A DNA stretch of 64,000 nt, from assembly GCF_900537175.1 (NCBI RefSeq), contig NZ_LS999833.1, positions 2,522,261-2,586,260 on the forward strand, given 5' to 3'. Of this stretch, positions 52,752-63,456 are shown in pieces. Both the position numbers and the translations under genes were made by a program. The notes under the pieces are model-generated. The model was given only the letters and a program-made list of their open reading frames with translations, did no database searches and was not told the DNA's origin. Within the stretch, counting starts at the first letter, position 1. Each line of letters opens with the position of its first letter. This stretch comes from Lentilitoribacter sp. Alg239-R112. GTDB lineage: Bacteria; Pseudomonadota; Alphaproteobacteria; Rhizobiales; Rhizobiaceae.

Positions 52752-53939
52752 TTAGTTAAGTCGTTCTATTGTCAGCGCTATGCCTTCACCACCACCGATA
52801 CATAACGACGCCATGCCCTTGCGCATATTTCTTGCTTCAAGCGCATTAATAAGTGTCACCAAAATTCTGGCACCACTTGCACCAATAGGATGTCCAAGCG
52901 CACATGCTCCACCATTTACGTTCACAATTGAATGATCCAGATTAAGTTCGTGCATAGCGGCCATAGGAACAACGGCAAATGCTTCGTTAATCTCCCAAAG
53001 GTCAACGTCTTCGGCTGCCCAACCTGATTTCTTAAGCGCTTTTTGCATGGCTGGTACGGGAGCGGTTGTAAACCAATTTGGTTCCTGCGCATGGCTTGCG
53101 TGCGCAACTATGCGTGCCCGAATATTGGCGTTGCGAGCAATTGCATCGCTCTCACGCATTAAAACAACAGCAGCAGCACCATCAGAAATTGATGATGAAT
53201 TTGCCGCAGTAACCGTACCATCCTTTTTAAAAACAGGACGAAGATGCGGTATTTTTTCTGGCCTTGCATTATCAGGCTGTTCATCCTGAGTTACAATCAT
53301 ATCGCCCGTGCGAGTTGATACTGTAACCGGTATAATCTCTTTGGCAAAACTGCCGTCAGATTGTGCACGTTTGGCACGCGCTAAACTTTCTAGAGAATAC
53401 GCATCCTGCTGTTCACGCGTAAATTTAAATTTATCAACACAATCTTCGGCGAAAGTACCCATTGCACGTCCTGTTTCATAGGCATCTTCCAACCCGTCTT
53501 TCATCATATGATCAACGGCCACGCTCTGCCCCAATCGAACACCCGCTCGCATGGCCGGCAAAAGGTGCGGCGCATTGGTCATGCTCTCCATGCCACCCGC
53601 AACAAGCACCTTACCATTATCCGCCAAGAGCTGATCATGGGCCATGGTAATGGTTTTAAGGCCGGAACCACACATTTTATTGATCGTTGTTGCTGGAATC
53701 GACTTTCCCAGCCCAGCATGAAACCCTGTTTGCCTTGCGGGTGCTTGCCCCTGCCCGGCAGATAAAACATTTCCCATAAGGATTTCATCAACTTGATCTG
53801 TTGTTACGTTTGCATTTTTTAAAGTTGCTTTAACCGCAGCTCCACCCAGTTGACTTGCTGAAAGTGGCGCAAAACCACCCATCATCGCGCCTATTGGTGT
53901 ACGGGATGCTCCGACAATAACAATGGAATCTTTTTTCAT
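52752..53939 (-). CDS. acetyl-CoA C-acyltransferase (thiolase)
   Basis: Cleaves 3-ketoacyl-CoA to acetyl-CoA and a shorter acyl-CoA; in this setting probably 2-methylacetoacetyl-CoA (isoleucine) or acetoacetyl-CoA (leucine). The 395-residue protein has the nucleophile Cys in TINKMCGSGLKTI, the His in GGACALGHPIGASGARILVTL and the second Cys in ASLCIGGGEG. The ATG at 53939 with AAAGGA upstream is used instead of the longer frame. It is the first gene of the catabolic operon. It could also feed PHA synthesis as a PhaA substitute, which is inference. Confidence 0.92.
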   Translation of the reverse strand: MKKDSIVIVGASRTPIGAMMGGFAPLSASQLGGAAVKATLKNANVTTDQVDEILMGNVLSAGQGQAPARQTGFHAGLGKSIPATTINKMCGSGLKTITMAHDQLLADNGKVLVAGGMESMTNAPHLLPAMRAGVRLGQSVAVDHMMKDGLEDAYETGRAMGTFAEDCVDKFKFTREQQDAYSLESLARAKRAQSDGSFAKEIIPVTVSTRTGDMIVTQDEQPDNARPEKIPHLRPVFKKDGTVTAANSSSISDGAAAVVLMRESDAIARNANIRARIVAHASHAQEPNWFTTAPVPAMQKALKKSGWAAEDVDLWEINEAFAVVPMAAMHELNLDHSIVNVNGGACALGHPIGASGARILVTLINALEARNMRKGMASLCIGGGEGIALTIERLN

Positions 53940-54146
53940 CCAATTTCCTTTCAAAATCCGCGAGCAACTTGAGCTAATCTAACTAAAGTTTACGATGAAC
54001 AGTTAGTAACCGTGTTGTTAAATTGTCGCTTTGTTTAAATATATATCGCAACACAGTAATAAAATTTGGGCTATATTAATGAAACTATCATCAATTTATC
54101 ACCTAGATAAGAACAGTATGGGTTCAAGCACCTAACTAAAAGTCAG

Positions 54147-54614
54147 TTACAGAGGTACAGACGCAGTGTTTTTGACCTCCTTCAAAGCAAGGCTCGTATG
54201 CGTAAAGGCAACATTTGGGAGTTGCATTAGCGAGTTTTTAATCGTGCTTTCATAATGGGTAACACTTTGGGCAAGAACACGAAGAATATAATCATGATCA
54301 CCAGTCATTGTATAACACTGCATAACTTCGGGCACATCGGCAACAGCGGTTTCAAATGCATTAAGACTATCTCGATTATGCTCTCTCAGGCGCACAAAAC
54401 AAAAGATAACAATATCCAAACCAACTTTTGTAGGATCAACAATGTAGCGTTTTTCATCAACAACGCCACTTTGCTTCATTTTGGAAAGTCGGCGCCAACA
54501 TGGTGTGTGACTTAAACCTGTTTCCTCACCCAATTCCCGCATTGTCATATCCGGGTTTTTCTGCAGAGCTTTTAGGATTTTTCTATCGGTTGCATCAACA
54601 CTCATTTGCGCCAT
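54147..54614 (-). CDS. Lrp/AsnC-family regulator (BkdR-like)
   Basis: A 155-residue regulator: helix-turn-helix DATDRKILKALQKNPDMTMRELGEETGLSHTPCWRRLSKMKQSGVV and a C-terminal RAM (ACT-like) ligand domain with VMQCYTMTGDHDYILRVLA. Lrp-type BkdR activates bkd operons in pseudomonads in response to branched-chain amino acids, and this gene stands directly upstream of the thiolase-bkd operon, 207 nt before its start. It also lies just downstream of liuC, so it may be co-transcribed with the liu operon. Confidence 0.9.
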   Translation of the reverse strand: MAQMSVDATDRKILKALQKNPDMTMRELGEETGLSHTPCWRRLSKMKQSGVVDEKRYIVDPTKVGLDIVIFCFVRLREHNRDSLNAFETAVADVPEVMQCYTMTGDHDYILRVLAQSVTHYESTIKNSLMQLPNVAFTHTSLALKEVKNTASVPL

Positions 54615-54668
54615 AAAATTTCCTTCTGATAAACATTCTAAAGTTCAACAACATTCTAACGCACCCCC

Positions 54669-55451
54669 CTAGCGTACCCAGGGAGCTAATCTCTTGTTAA
54701 AAAATGCGTCAATACCCAGCTTAGTCTCTTCACTCTCCCAACGGTCAGCAAGGATTGCAATCGTACTCTCTATTTGAGTTGGCGTTATATTGCTCGACAG
54801 GTTTTGGCAGAGCAATTTTGCATCTGCAACAGCTCCCGGCGCTGTTTTTAAGATCGTCTTTAGCTCAGCATCTATAGCCTCATCCAAATCCTCTGTTACT
54901 TTAGTTACGAGACCACTACGCAGCGCAAAATCCGAGTTAAAGCCTCTCCCTGAAAAGAAAACTTGCCGCGCGAATCCACCTCCCATTCGCTCTACTACAA
55001 ATGGACCGATGGTAGCCGGAACAAGGCCTAATTTTGTCTCGGTTAGCCCATATTTAGCTGCAGGATGTGCGATAACGAGATCACAAACAGCCATCAAACC
55101 TATACCGCCGCCAAACGCATTTCCCTGAACGCGGCCAATGAGAGGTTTGGGCAAAGTGTTTAATTTCATAAGTGCACTAGCTAGAATTCTAGCTGCGGCC
55201 ATTTTTCCTTCGCGATTTTGCCCCGCTTGTTCGCGCATCCAGTCCAGATCCCCACCTGCACAAAAACTTTTCCCTTCAGCTTTTAAAACAACCGCTCTGA
55301 CATTTTCATCATTTGCGCATAGCTCGGCTGCGGCAGTTAATTCAAGCAACATTTCCGCATTCATCGCATTATGTTTTTCGGCTCGATTTAATGTCAGATA
55401 TGCAATCCCACATTCGTCTATCAACAACGAGATAGTATTAAAATCAGACAT
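54669..55451 (-). CDS. liuC: methylglutaconyl-CoA hydratase (enoyl-CoA hydratase family)
   Basis: Hydrates 3-methylglutaconyl-CoA to HMG-CoA in leucine degradation. The 260-residue crotonase-fold protein has LNRAEKHNAMNAEM, the oxyanion segment FCAGGDLDWMREQA and NAFGGGIGLMAVCDLVIAHPAAKYGLTETKLGLVPATIGPFV, with the catalytic Glu in TETKLG. Within the liu cluster the hydratase role is the natural assignment. ATG 55451 has GGAGG upstream and overlaps the liuE stop by 8 nt. Confidence 0.88.
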   Translation of the reverse strand: MSDFNTISLLIDECGIAYLTLNRAEKHNAMNAEMLLELTAAAELCANDENVRAVVLKAEGKSFCAGGDLDWMREQAGQNREGKMAAARILASALMKLNTLPKPLIGRVQGNAFGGGIGLMAVCDLVIAHPAAKYGLTETKLGLVPATIGPFVVERMGGGFARQVFFSGRGFNSDFALRSGLVTKVTEDLDEAIDAELKTILKTAPGAVADAKLLCQNLSSNITPTQIESTIAILADRWESEETKLGIDAFFNKRLAPWVR

Positions 55452-56319
55452 CAATACCGCCCTCCAATTCGTGCATAATATTGCCCATCATAATTTCAAC
55501 TTTCTCTAGCCCTTCCAAGTCGATACCGGTTTGCCAACCCTCATTGAGAAGCATATTCGCAAGCGCTGATGTTGATACATTACCCTTCGCACCCGGCGCA
55601 TATGGGCAACCTCCCAGACCGCCAATTGCACTATCAAAACTGCGCAAGCCCATATCCAAACTAACCTTCACATTAGTCAACGCCTGCCCATTCGTATCAT
55701 GATAATGTCCTGCCAGATTTTTGGAAGGGACGCACTCTAACACCGATGCCAGCATTGCCTCTATCGTTAGAGGGGTTCCTATCCCAATCGTATCTCCAAG
55801 AGAGATTTCGTAACAGCCCATCTCGAGCATCTGAGCTGTAAGGTCGGCAACTGCCTTAGGTGCAATGTGCCCCTCATAAGGACAACCTGCAACGCAAGAA
55901 ACATAACCACGAACTCTGATATTTCTTTTTTTTGCAGCCTCGATGATTGGTGCAAAACGCTGCAAACTTTCTGCTATGCTGCAATTTATATTCTTCTGAC
56001 TGAATGTTTCTGATGCCGCCGCAAATATTGCCACTTCATCGGCTTTCGCTTCTAATGCTTTTTCAAAACCGATCATATTTGGCACCAATGCCCCATAGAC
56101 CACATCTGGTTCCCGGATGATATTAGTCAAAACCTCGCTTGCATCCGCCATCTGCGGAACCCATTTTGCCGACACAAATGCAGTTGCCTCAATACGCTTA
56201 AACCCCAATTTTGAGAGCGCATTAATAAGGGCAATTTTTTGTACTGTTGGAATTATGACTTTCTCATTTTGCAATCCGTCTCGTGGACCAACTTCATATA
56301 TGTGTACGAACTTATCCAT
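55444..56319 (-). CDS. liuE: hydroxymethylglutaryl-CoA lyase
   Basis: Cleaves HMG-CoA to acetyl-CoA and acetoacetate, last step of the leucine branch. The 291-residue TIM-barrel protein begins IYEVGPRDGLQNEK (family signature) and has YEISLGDTIGIGTP and the catalytic-loop GLGGCPYAPGAKGNVST with the reactive Cys. It shares TAATG with the acyl-CoA ligase gene upstream, so translation is coupled. Confidence 0.94.
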   Translation of the reverse strand: MDKFVHIYEVGPRDGLQNEKVIIPTVQKIALINALSKLGFKRIEATAFVSAKWVPQMADASEVLTNIIREPDVVYGALVPNMIGFEKALEAKADEVAIFAAASETFSQKNINCSIAESLQRFAPIIEAAKKRNIRVRGYVSCVAGCPYEGHIAPKAVADLTAQMLEMGCYEISLGDTIGIGTPLTIEAMLASVLECVPSKNLAGHYHDTNGQALTNVKVSLDMGLRSFDSAIGGLGGCPYAPGAKGNVSTSALANMLLNEGWQTGIDLEGLEKVEIMMGNIMHELEGGIDV

Positions 56320-57938
56320 TACGATCCACCTAACTTGCGTAATTCCCGGCGCATGATTTTGCCAGTCGCCGTCGTTGGTAGCTCGGGAACAATGGTGATT
56401 TCACGAGGGTATTCATGTGCAGCAAGACGCGTTTTCACATGCGTTTGCAGATCCGAGATCAACTCATCTGTCTCATCATAACCATCAGAAAGTACAATAA
56501 ATGCGGTAACGATTTCGGTTCGCACATTATCTGCCTTACCCACAACACCAGCCATCTGCACAGCGGGATGCCGCATCAAGCAATCCTCAATACTTCCCGG
56601 ACCTATCCGATACCCAGCGGATGTAATCACATCGTCATCTCGTCCCACAAACCGAAACCAATTATCCCCCTCGTCGATACCCATATCCCCGGTGATCAAC
56701 CAATCGCCAATAAATTTATCTTGCGTGGCCTCGGAGTTCTTCCAATAATTTAACATCATAACAGGGGTGGATGATTTCACCGCTATCATACCTATCTCGC
56801 CTTGGGTAACAGGCACACCATGATCGTCAATGATAGCAAGCTGATGTCCTGCAACAGCCTTACCCATCATTCCCGGAGGCGTTGCTACAACTGAGGAACA
56901 AGAAGAAACCAAAAGATTTGCTTCTGTTTGACCATAAAACTCATTAATCGTTACATCTAGAACATCACGCCCCCATGACAGTAATTCAGAACCAAGCGCC
57001 TCTCCGCCGCTGCCAACAGACTGTAATGATAGTCTTGTGGGTGATTTCTTTGGCGCATAACTCCGCATCATTTTTAACGCGGTCGGCGGCAAAAATGCAT
57101 GTTGAATATCATGTTTTGATAGAAGTTCGAAAGCCGCTTCAGCCGTAAATTTTTCAAAACGTTTAGCGACAACGGTCATACCGCTCGCAAGGGCCGGCAT
57201 CAATGCATCAAATAATCCGCCAATCCATGCCCAATCAGCAGGTGTCCACATTACATTTCCAGGCTTGGCTGAGAAGTCATTAAACATCTCAAACCCCGGC
57301 ATATGTCCTTCCAGCACCCGATGTCCATGTAGCGCCCCTTTGGGTGAACCTGTGGTGCCAGATGTATAAATAATAATTGCTGGATCATCAGGCTTAGTTG
57401 GTGCAGGGCTGTATCTTCTATCCTGCCTCATCAGAGCTGAATTAAAGTCTAACGAACCGAGGTCGGTATGAATTCCGTCAACTGTGTATATAACGAAATT
57501 TTCCCGTGCCACGGCGTCCATCAGATTTAACTTTCGCGCACCATCACGGTTAGTGATAATAAGTTTAATTCCCGCATCCACAACCCGATGCTGCAAAGCA
57601 TCCGGTCCAAAGAGCATAAATAACGGCACCGAGATCGCTCCGAGTTTGAAAACTCCTAGATGTCCGACAGCCGTTTCTAAAGCTTGAGGCAATAGAATGC
57701 CTACGCGATCTCCTTGCGTTATGCCCGCTTCAGTCAGAAAATTTGCACATTGATTAGAAAGATCACGCAACTCCCCATAGCTCACGCAGCGTTCTTCATC
57801 CGCAAGAACAAGAGCAGAAACATCTGGTGTCTTTTCAGCCCAATCATCACATGCAACTTGCCCGATATTATAAACATCTGGCAGTTGCCAGCCGTCACGC
57901 TCTAATCGATAACACAAACTCTCTGGAGGATAATTCAT
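56319..57938 (-). CDS. AMP-forming acyl-CoA synthetase within the liu operon
   Basis: Activates a carboxylic acid with ATP and CoA. The 539-residue ANL enzyme has IIYTSGTTGSPKGALHGH (P-loop), VNEFYGQTEAN-type acyl/AMP motif as INEFYGQTEANLLV, ITGDMGIDEGDNWFRFVGRDDDVITSAGYRIGPGSIED and a C-terminal PTTATGKIMRRELRK with the acyl-adenylation Lys. This is the group of acetyl/medium-chain (AcsA-like) ligases, shorter than classical acetoacetyl-CoA synthetase. Its substrate might be acetoacetate, isovalerate or a related acid. Confidence 0.85.
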   Translation of the reverse strand: MNYPPESLCYRLERDGWQLPDVYNIGQVACDDWAEKTPDVSALVLADEERCVSYGELRDLSNQCANFLTEAGITQGDRVGILLPQALETAVGHLGVFKLGAISVPLFMLFGPDALQHRVVDAGIKLIITNRDGARKLNLMDAVARENFVIYTVDGIHTDLGSLDFNSALMRQDRRYSPAPTKPDDPAIIIYTSGTTGSPKGALHGHRVLEGHMPGFEMFNDFSAKPGNVMWTPADWAWIGGLFDALMPALASGMTVVAKRFEKFTAEAAFELLSKHDIQHAFLPPTALKMMRSYAPKKSPTRLSLQSVGSGGEALGSELLSWGRDVLDVTINEFYGQTEANLLVSSCSSVVATPPGMMGKAVAGHQLAIIDDHGVPVTQGEIGMIAVKSSTPVMMLNYWKNSEATQDKFIGDWLITGDMGIDEGDNWFRFVGRDDDVITSAGYRIGPGSIEDCLMRHPAVQMAGVVGKADNVRTEIVTAFIVLSDGYDETDELISDLQTHVKTRLAAHEYPREITIVPELPTTATGKIMRRELRKLGGS

Positions 57939-59918
57939 CTAGTTCTCATCCTCAATTGTGAGCAATACGGTTCCGCCCTCAACAGCATCTCCTTCACAAC
58001 AATTGATCTCATTTATTTTGCCATCACATGGAGCAGTAAGACTCATTTCCATTTTCATAGCTTCAATTACGATGAGCCGTTCACCAGATTTTACGTGCGC
58101 TCCATTTGTAGCTTCCACCAATCTTACAACGCCGCTCATTGGCGCCACAATAGCATTTGCGCTTTGTGCCTCTGCATCAGCACTGGCAAGAGGATCCGGT
58201 AAAACAAATTCAAAAGTTTGCCCATCTATCAAAACTGAGACATGTTTTTCATGACCACGCTCAAAACAAGCAGTCTTTGCGCAAAACTGGATACCATCGA
58301 CAAAAACAGTTATCCCTTTGTCATCGTGAGATATCACATCGAGCTGAACCGCCGTTCTCTCATCATCGACTGATTGAAGGTTGATACGATTTTGTTCCAG
58401 CAACACTAATCGATAGACATATTGTTTTGCTTGACTAAACATAGTGACCAAGTGACTGGCGGAACCCCATAGACGCCAACCAGTATCTGGGTCACAGAAA
58501 TTCAATTTCAATACTGTAATCATAGCGATGGCTACGACTGTGTCGTTGGGTTCTGCCTGCATCGTGAGCGCATCCAAATTTCGCTCGATAAGACCCGTAT
58601 CAACATTGCCATCTACAAAATCTACATTATGTGCCAAGGCTTGCAAAAAACTCAAATTCGAGATCGTGCCTGCAATATGGGTCTCCGATAGAGCCCCGCT
58701 CAACTTATTCAACGCCTCATTTCGTGTTGATCCATGCGTGATAACTTTAGCAATCATTGGGTCATAGTAAGGGGTAATATCATCACCGGAACCAATGCCC
58801 GTATCATTGCGAGCCATATCAGAAAACTCAACATGAGCTAAGTTACCGGAAGCAGGCAAGAAACCCGAGCTAACATCCTCTGCATAAAGACGCGCCTCAA
58901 ATGCATGACCGTTAACTTGCACTTCATCTTGCTTAAATGGCAATGAATCACCCGCTGCAACACGTAATTGGAGTTCGACCAAATCTAACCCTGTAATCGC
59001 TTCGGTCACCGGATGTTCAACCTGCAGACGTGTATTCATTTCCATGAACCAAAAACCGTCACTGCGAAGCATGTTCGAGCCATCAACTATGAACTCAATT
59101 GTTCCGGCACTTTCATAACCAATTGCTTTTGCAGCTTTTACAGCAGCACTGGTCATCGACGCACGCATTTCATCGCCGATGCCTGGTGCAGGAGCTTCTT
59201 CAATCACTTTCTGGTGACGGCGCTGGAGAGAACAGTCACGTTCATACAAATGAACTACATTTCCAAAACCATCCCCAAAAATCTGAACTTCAATGTGTCG
59301 GGGGGATGTAATAAATTTCTCAATAAGCACGACAGGATCGCCAAATGCTGCCTGCCCTTCGCGAGCCGCACTTTCAAGTGCTGAGTTAAAATCATCAGAC
59401 GTTTCGACAAGACGCATACCCTTCCCGCCTCCGCCTGCACGCGCTTTAATCAAAACGGGAAAGCCAATTTTCTCCGCTTCTGCATGCAAAAACTCCGGAT
59501 CCTGATTAGACCCATGATATCCAGGTACAACAGGTACACCAGCTTCCGACATAAGCATCTTGGCCGCATCTTTTAAACCCATAGCGCGAATTGCTTTTGA
59601 ACTCGGTCCAATAAAGGTAATATCGGCAGCGTCTACTGCATCCACAAAATCAGGGTTTTCAGATAAAAAACCATAGCCTGGATGAATGGCTTCAGCACCC
59701 GTCTTTAGGGCTGCTTTAATGATAACATCACCCTTAAGATAACTATCGACAACGGGCGCTGGACCAATGTGAACAGCTTCATCTGCCATCAATACATGAC
59801 GAGCTTTTACATCTGCATCTGAAAAAACGGCAACCGTTTTAATACCCATACGCCTCGCAGTATCAATAATACGGCAAGCAATTTCACCGCGATTGGCGAT
59901 CAGTATTTTTGAAAACAT
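57939..59918 (-). CDS. liuD: 3-methylcrotonyl-CoA carboxylase, biotin-containing alpha subunit
   Basis: Carboxylates 3-methylcrotonyl-CoA together with LiuB. The 659-residue protein has a biotin carboxylase domain (MFSKILIANRGEIACRI, ARAGGGGKGMRLVET, RDCSLQRRHQKVIEEAPAP, EMNTRLQVEHPVTEAITGLDLVE) and a C-terminal biotinyl domain with VIEAMKMEMSLTAP, where the Lys is biotinylated. The ATG at 59918 gives the usual MFSKILIANRGE start; ATG 59924 overlaps the liuB stop. Confidence 0.94.
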   Translation of the reverse strand: MFSKILIANRGEIACRIIDTARRMGIKTVAVFSDADVKARHVLMADEAVHIGPAPVVDSYLKGDVIIKAALKTGAEAIHPGYGFLSENPDFVDAVDAADITFIGPSSKAIRAMGLKDAAKMLMSEAGVPVVPGYHGSNQDPEFLHAEAEKIGFPVLIKARAGGGGKGMRLVETSDDFNSALESAAREGQAAFGDPVVLIEKFITSPRHIEVQIFGDGFGNVVHLYERDCSLQRRHQKVIEEAPAPGIGDEMRASMTSAAVKAAKAIGYESAGTIEFIVDGSNMLRSDGFWFMEMNTRLQVEHPVTEAITGLDLVELQLRVAAGDSLPFKQDEVQVNGHAFEARLYAEDVSSGFLPASGNLAHVEFSDMARNDTGIGSGDDITPYYDPMIAKVITHGSTRNEALNKLSGALSETHIAGTISNLSFLQALAHNVDFVDGNVDTGLIERNLDALTMQAEPNDTVVAIAMITVLKLNFCDPDTGWRLWGSASHLVTMFSQAKQYVYRLVLLEQNRINLQSVDDERTAVQLDVISHDDKGITVFVDGIQFCAKTACFERGHEKHVSVLIDGQTFEFVLPDPLASADAEAQSANAIVAPMSGVVRLVEATNGAHVKSGERLIVIEAMKMEMSLTAPCDGKINEINCCEGDAVEGGTVLLTIEDEN

Positions 59919-59923
59919 AACCA

Positions 59924-61519
59924 TCACATTCTGAACAAGCCGAAACTTGTCTCCTCCAAAGGCGCATTCAGGCACGCTTTTAAACTCAAAGACACAACAT
60001 CCCTTGTTTTACGAGGGTCAATTATCCCGTCGTCCCATAAACGGGCAGAGGCATAGAACGGATGAGATTGCTCTTCAAATTGATCAAGAATTGGTTGCTT
60101 AAACGCAGCCTCTTGCTCGGAACTCCAGTCCTCACCTCGCGCCTGTTTACCAGCGCGCGTTACAGTGGCCATGACACCCGCAGCTTGCGCACCACCCATG
60201 ACTGAAATTCGTGCATTAGGCCACATCCAGACAAAGCGAGGGCCGAACGCACGACCACACATTCCATAATTTCCCGCACCATAAGATCCACCGATTATGA
60301 CAGTAATTTTTGGAACATTGGCCGTTGAAACGGCGTTAACCAGCTTTGCACCATCCTTGGCGATCCCGCCCGCTTCATATTTTGAACCTACCATGAAGCC
60401 CGTAATATTTTGCAAAAATAAAAGCGGTATTTTTCTTTGGCAACAGAGCTCAATAAAGTGGGCACCTTTAAGAGAACTTTCGGAAAAAAGCACACCATTG
60501 TTGGCGATAATGCCAACTGGCATTCCATCAATATGTGCAAACCCTGTAACCAATGTTGCGCCATAACGCGCCTTAAATTCGTCAAATTCACTGCCATCAA
60601 CAATACGCGCAATGATATCGCGTATATCATATGGCTGCCGCGTATCTTTGGGGATTAATCCCATAATGTCATCAGTTGGAAAGGCAGGAAGTTTAGGGTC
60701 TCGCAGTGTTAAATCCGTAGCAGGCGCCTGCCCCAAAGTGCTGACCACTTGCCTTGCAAGTGCCAATGAATGAGCATCATCTTCTGCCAAATAGTCCGCA
60801 ACGCCAGAAAGACGGGTATGGGTATCTGCTCCACCTAACGTCTCGGCATCGACTTCTTCTCCCGTTGCCTCTTTAACCAATGGAGGACCAGCAAGAAAAA
60901 TCATTGCCTGTTCTTTGACCATGATTGTGGTATCACACATAGCTGGTACATAAGCACCACCAGCAGTACAGTTTCCCATCACAACCGCAATTTGAGCAAT
61001 GCCTTTAGCGCTCATGCGCGCTTGATTATAAAAGATACGCCCAAAGTGATCCCTATCAGGAAAAACCTCATCCTGATTTGGCAAATTCGCTCCACCACTA
61101 TCTACTAAATATATGCATGGAAGACGATTTTCCTCTGCAATCTCTTGCGCGCGCAAATGTTTCTTCACGGTTAAAGGATAGTAGGTTCCCCCTTTTACAG
61201 TCGCATCATTACAGACGATCATACAATCTCTGCCTTGAATTTTACCAATTCCCGCAATGACACCCGCCGCCGGGATATCGACATCATAAACCTCACGTGC
61301 AGCAAACAAGCCAATCTCTAAAAAAGGCGAACCATAGTCTAGAAGGTTTTGCACCCGATCACGCGGCAACAATTTGCCGCGATTCTGATGACGTTCCCTT
61401 GCTTTTTTCGAGCCACCTTGCATTAAGCGCGAGGCTTCTTTCGAAATAATGTCAAGCTGCTGCTCCATTGTAGTGGAGTTTTCACTGGAAGGATTCGCGT
61501 TCGATCGAAGAATAGCCAT
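59924..61519 (-). CDS. liuB: 3-methylcrotonyl-CoA carboxylase, carboxyltransferase beta subunit
   Basis: Transfers the carboxyl group from biotin of LiuD to 3-methylcrotonyl-CoA. The 531-residue protein has two crotonase-like carboxyltransferase halves: [74 protein letters not shown], and the C-terminal [46 protein letters not shown]. The MCC-type NLPNQ segment separates it from propionyl-CoA carboxylase. ATG 61519 sits one base after the liuA stop. Confidence 0.94.
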   Translation of the reverse strand: MAILRSNANPSSENSTTMEQQLDIISKEASRLMQGGSKKARERHQNRGKLLPRDRVQNLLDYGSPFLEIGLFAAREVYDVDIPAAGVIAGIGKIQGRDCMIVCNDATVKGGTYYPLTVKKHLRAQEIAEENRLPCIYLVDSGGANLPNQDEVFPDRDHFGRIFYNQARMSAKGIAQIAVVMGNCTAGGAYVPAMCDTTIMVKEQAMIFLAGPPLVKEATGEEVDAETLGGADTHTRLSGVADYLAEDDAHSLALARQVVSTLGQAPATDLTLRDPKLPAFPTDDIMGLIPKDTRQPYDIRDIIARIVDGSEFDEFKARYGATLVTGFAHIDGMPVGIIANNGVLFSESSLKGAHFIELCCQRKIPLLFLQNITGFMVGSKYEAGGIAKDGAKLVNAVSTANVPKITVIIGGSYGAGNYGMCGRAFGPRFVWMWPNARISVMGGAQAAGVMATVTRAGKQARGEDWSSEQEAAFKQPILDQFEEQSHPFYASARLWDDGIIDPRKTRDVVSLSLKACLNAPLEETSFGLFRM

Positions 61520-61520
61520 A

Positions 61521-62684
61521 TCAAACCGCTTCGTTAAAAATTTCACGACCAATCAACATGCGCCGGATTTCACTTGTTCCCGCGCCGATTTCATACAATT
61601 TGGCATCACGCAGGAGGCGACCGGTTGGGAATTCATTCATATAGCCGTTACCGCCTAAACATTGAATTGCCTCCAATGCGATTTGCGTTGCTTTCTCGGC
61701 AGCATATAAAATACAGCCGGCAGAATCTTTCCGCGTTGCCTCCCCAATGTCACAAGCTCGCGCAACAGCATAAACATATGACCTGCAGGCATTCATCGTT
61801 GTATACATGTCTGCCAGCTTACCCTGCATAAGCTGGAAAGTTCCGATCGGTTTTCCAAATTGCTGTCTATCGTGAACATATGGCACGACCAAATCCATTG
61901 CTGCAGCCATAATACCAACAGGACCAGCAGCAAGGACAACCCGCTCATAATCAAGCCCAGACATAAGTACCTTTACGCCCTGCCCCTCTTCGCCAAGAAT
62001 ATTTTCACTCGGCACTTCACAATCGTTGAATAACAATTCGCAAGTATTTGATCCGCGCATTCCAAGTTTATCCAACTTTTGCGCAGTCGAGAATCCAGCC
62101 ATGCCTTTTTCTATTATAAAGGCTGTAATCCCTTTCGGCCCTGCTTCTGGATCAGTCTTTGCGTAAACAACAAGAGTGCTCGCATCGGGACCATTCGTGA
62201 TCCACATCTTGTTTCCATTTAAGATGAACTTATCATCCTGACGATCTGCTCTCAGCTTCATCGAAACAACATCTGAACCTGCACCTGGCTCTGACATAGC
62301 AAGCGAACCAACATGTTCTCCGGATAGAAGCTTTGGCAAGTATTTTGCCTTTTGCTCCGTTGTTCCCCATCGCTGAATTTGATTTACGCAAAGATTGGAG
62401 TGTGCACCGTAAGAAAGTCCAACTGATGCTGATGCACGGCTTATTTCTTCAATCGCAACACAATGGGCTAAATACCCCATATTAACGCCACCATCTTCCT
62501 CGCTAACCGTTATGCCATGCAGTCCGAGCTCTCCCATTTTCTCCCAAAGATCCATTGGAAACTCATTGCTAGCATCAATTTCTGCTGCGCGGGGTGCAAT
62601 TTCACTTTGAGCAAATTTAGACACCATATCGCGTAGCGCATCGATATCTTCTCCCAAATTAAAGTTCATCATAGATTCATACAT
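61521..62684 (-). CDS. liuA: isovaleryl-CoA dehydrogenase
   Basis: First committed step of leucine catabolism after the bkd complex: isovaleryl-CoA to 3-methylcrotonyl-CoA. The 387-residue acyl-CoA dehydrogenase has [38 protein letters not shown] and [27 protein letters not shown]; the Glu in DYERV is at the IVD-specific position of the catalytic base. [45 protein letters not shown] closes the domain, with Gly-Ala replacing the Glu-Gly found in other families. GAGGAG precedes the ATG, which overlaps the TetR gene end by 8 nt. Confidence 0.94.
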   Translation of the reverse strand: MYESMMNFNLGEDIDALRDMVSKFAQSEIAPRAAEIDASNEFPMDLWEKMGELGLHGITVSEEDGGVNMGYLAHCVAIEEISRASASVGLSYGAHSNLCVNQIQRWGTTEQKAKYLPKLLSGEHVGSLAMSEPGAGSDVVSMKLRADRQDDKFILNGNKMWITNGPDASTLVVYAKTDPEAGPKGITAFIIEKGMAGFSTAQKLDKLGMRGSNTCELLFNDCEVPSENILGEEGQGVKVLMSGLDYERVVLAAGPVGIMAAAMDLVVPYVHDRQQFGKPIGTFQLMQGKLADMYTTMNACRSYVYAVARACDIGEATRKDSAGCILYAAEKATQIALEAIQCLGGNGYMNEFPTGRLLRDAKLYEIGAGTSEIRRMLIGREIFNEAV

Positions 62685-63303
62685 GGGCCAACTCCTCGTT
62701 ATTTTCCGATGAAACCATTACGCCTTGCGATCTAAGAACCATCGCGGCATAAATATCTTCAATTCTATCTTGTGATAATCGCCCACCAGATCGATACCAG
62801 GTATTAACACCGGTTAGCATCGATAGAATTGCCATCGCAGCTACATGTGGATCATCAACATTCAAGCTACCGTCCGCGGCACCTTCCTCAAGAATAGACT
62901 TTAAAATCTGCTCATATTTGCGACGCAGAGATTCGATTGTTTTAAATCCTTCAGGCTCTAGCGAGCGCAACTCCATGTAGGAGACGAAAACTTCATCTGG
63001 TTTTTTTATGTGGTACCGGATGTGAAAACGAATAAACCGCTCAAGCGCTTTAGGCGCACTCTCACGACACATCTCAGCATCCCAAGCCTCTAAAAGCTTC
63101 TCCATATGCGTTTGCAAAAGATCGACTAGAATCTGCTGCTTATTTTCGAAATATTGATAAATAGCACTGGCCTGCACACCAACACTTTGCGCAATCTGGC
63201 GCATCGATACTGCTGCATATCCATTACGGGCAAACAGAACAAGGCAGTTCTTACGTATCTCAGCTGCTGTTATCTTACCATCGGAACCGACACTACGAGC
63301 CAC
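62677..63303 (-). CDS. TetR-family regulator of the liu operon
   Basis: A 208-residue regulator: N-terminal helix-turn-helix [44 protein letters not shown] and an all-helical ligand domain that probably binds an acyl-CoA of the pathway. It is the first gene of the liu operon (8-nt overlap with liuA) and has a palindrome 18 nt upstream of its start. In pseudomonads the liu regulator is MerR-type, so here a different family fills the place. Confidence 0.92.
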   Translation of the reverse strand: MARSVGSDGKITAAEIRKNCLVLFARNGYAAVSMRQIAQSVGVQASAIYQYFENKQQILVDLLQTHMEKLLEAWDAEMCRESAPKALERFIRFHIRYHIKKPDEVFVSYMELRSLEPEGFKTIESLRRKYEQILKSILEEGAADGSLNVDDPHVAAMAILSMLTGVNTWYRSGGRLSQDRIEDIYAAMVLRSQGVMVSSENNEELAHV

Positions 63304-63321
63304 TAATAAACCCTTTAATTA

Positions 63322-63335
63322 AATGAACGTTCGTT
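63322..63335. promoter_or_regulatory. palindromic operator of the TetR-liu operon
   Basis: AATGAACGTTCGTT is an inverted repeat with one mismatch pair around central GAACGTTC, a common TetR-family target. It lies 18 nt before the TetR start codon, placing it over the promoter or leader. Confidence 0.65.
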
Positions 63336-63456
63336 ATATTAATAGCATGAAGTAATAGATGATTCAATTGCATCTTGAAAATTAAAAAATCAAATTTAAT
63401 TAAGCATCCGCAAAACAAACGGCTAACTAATCAACCACTCACCAGCTGGAGATGCA

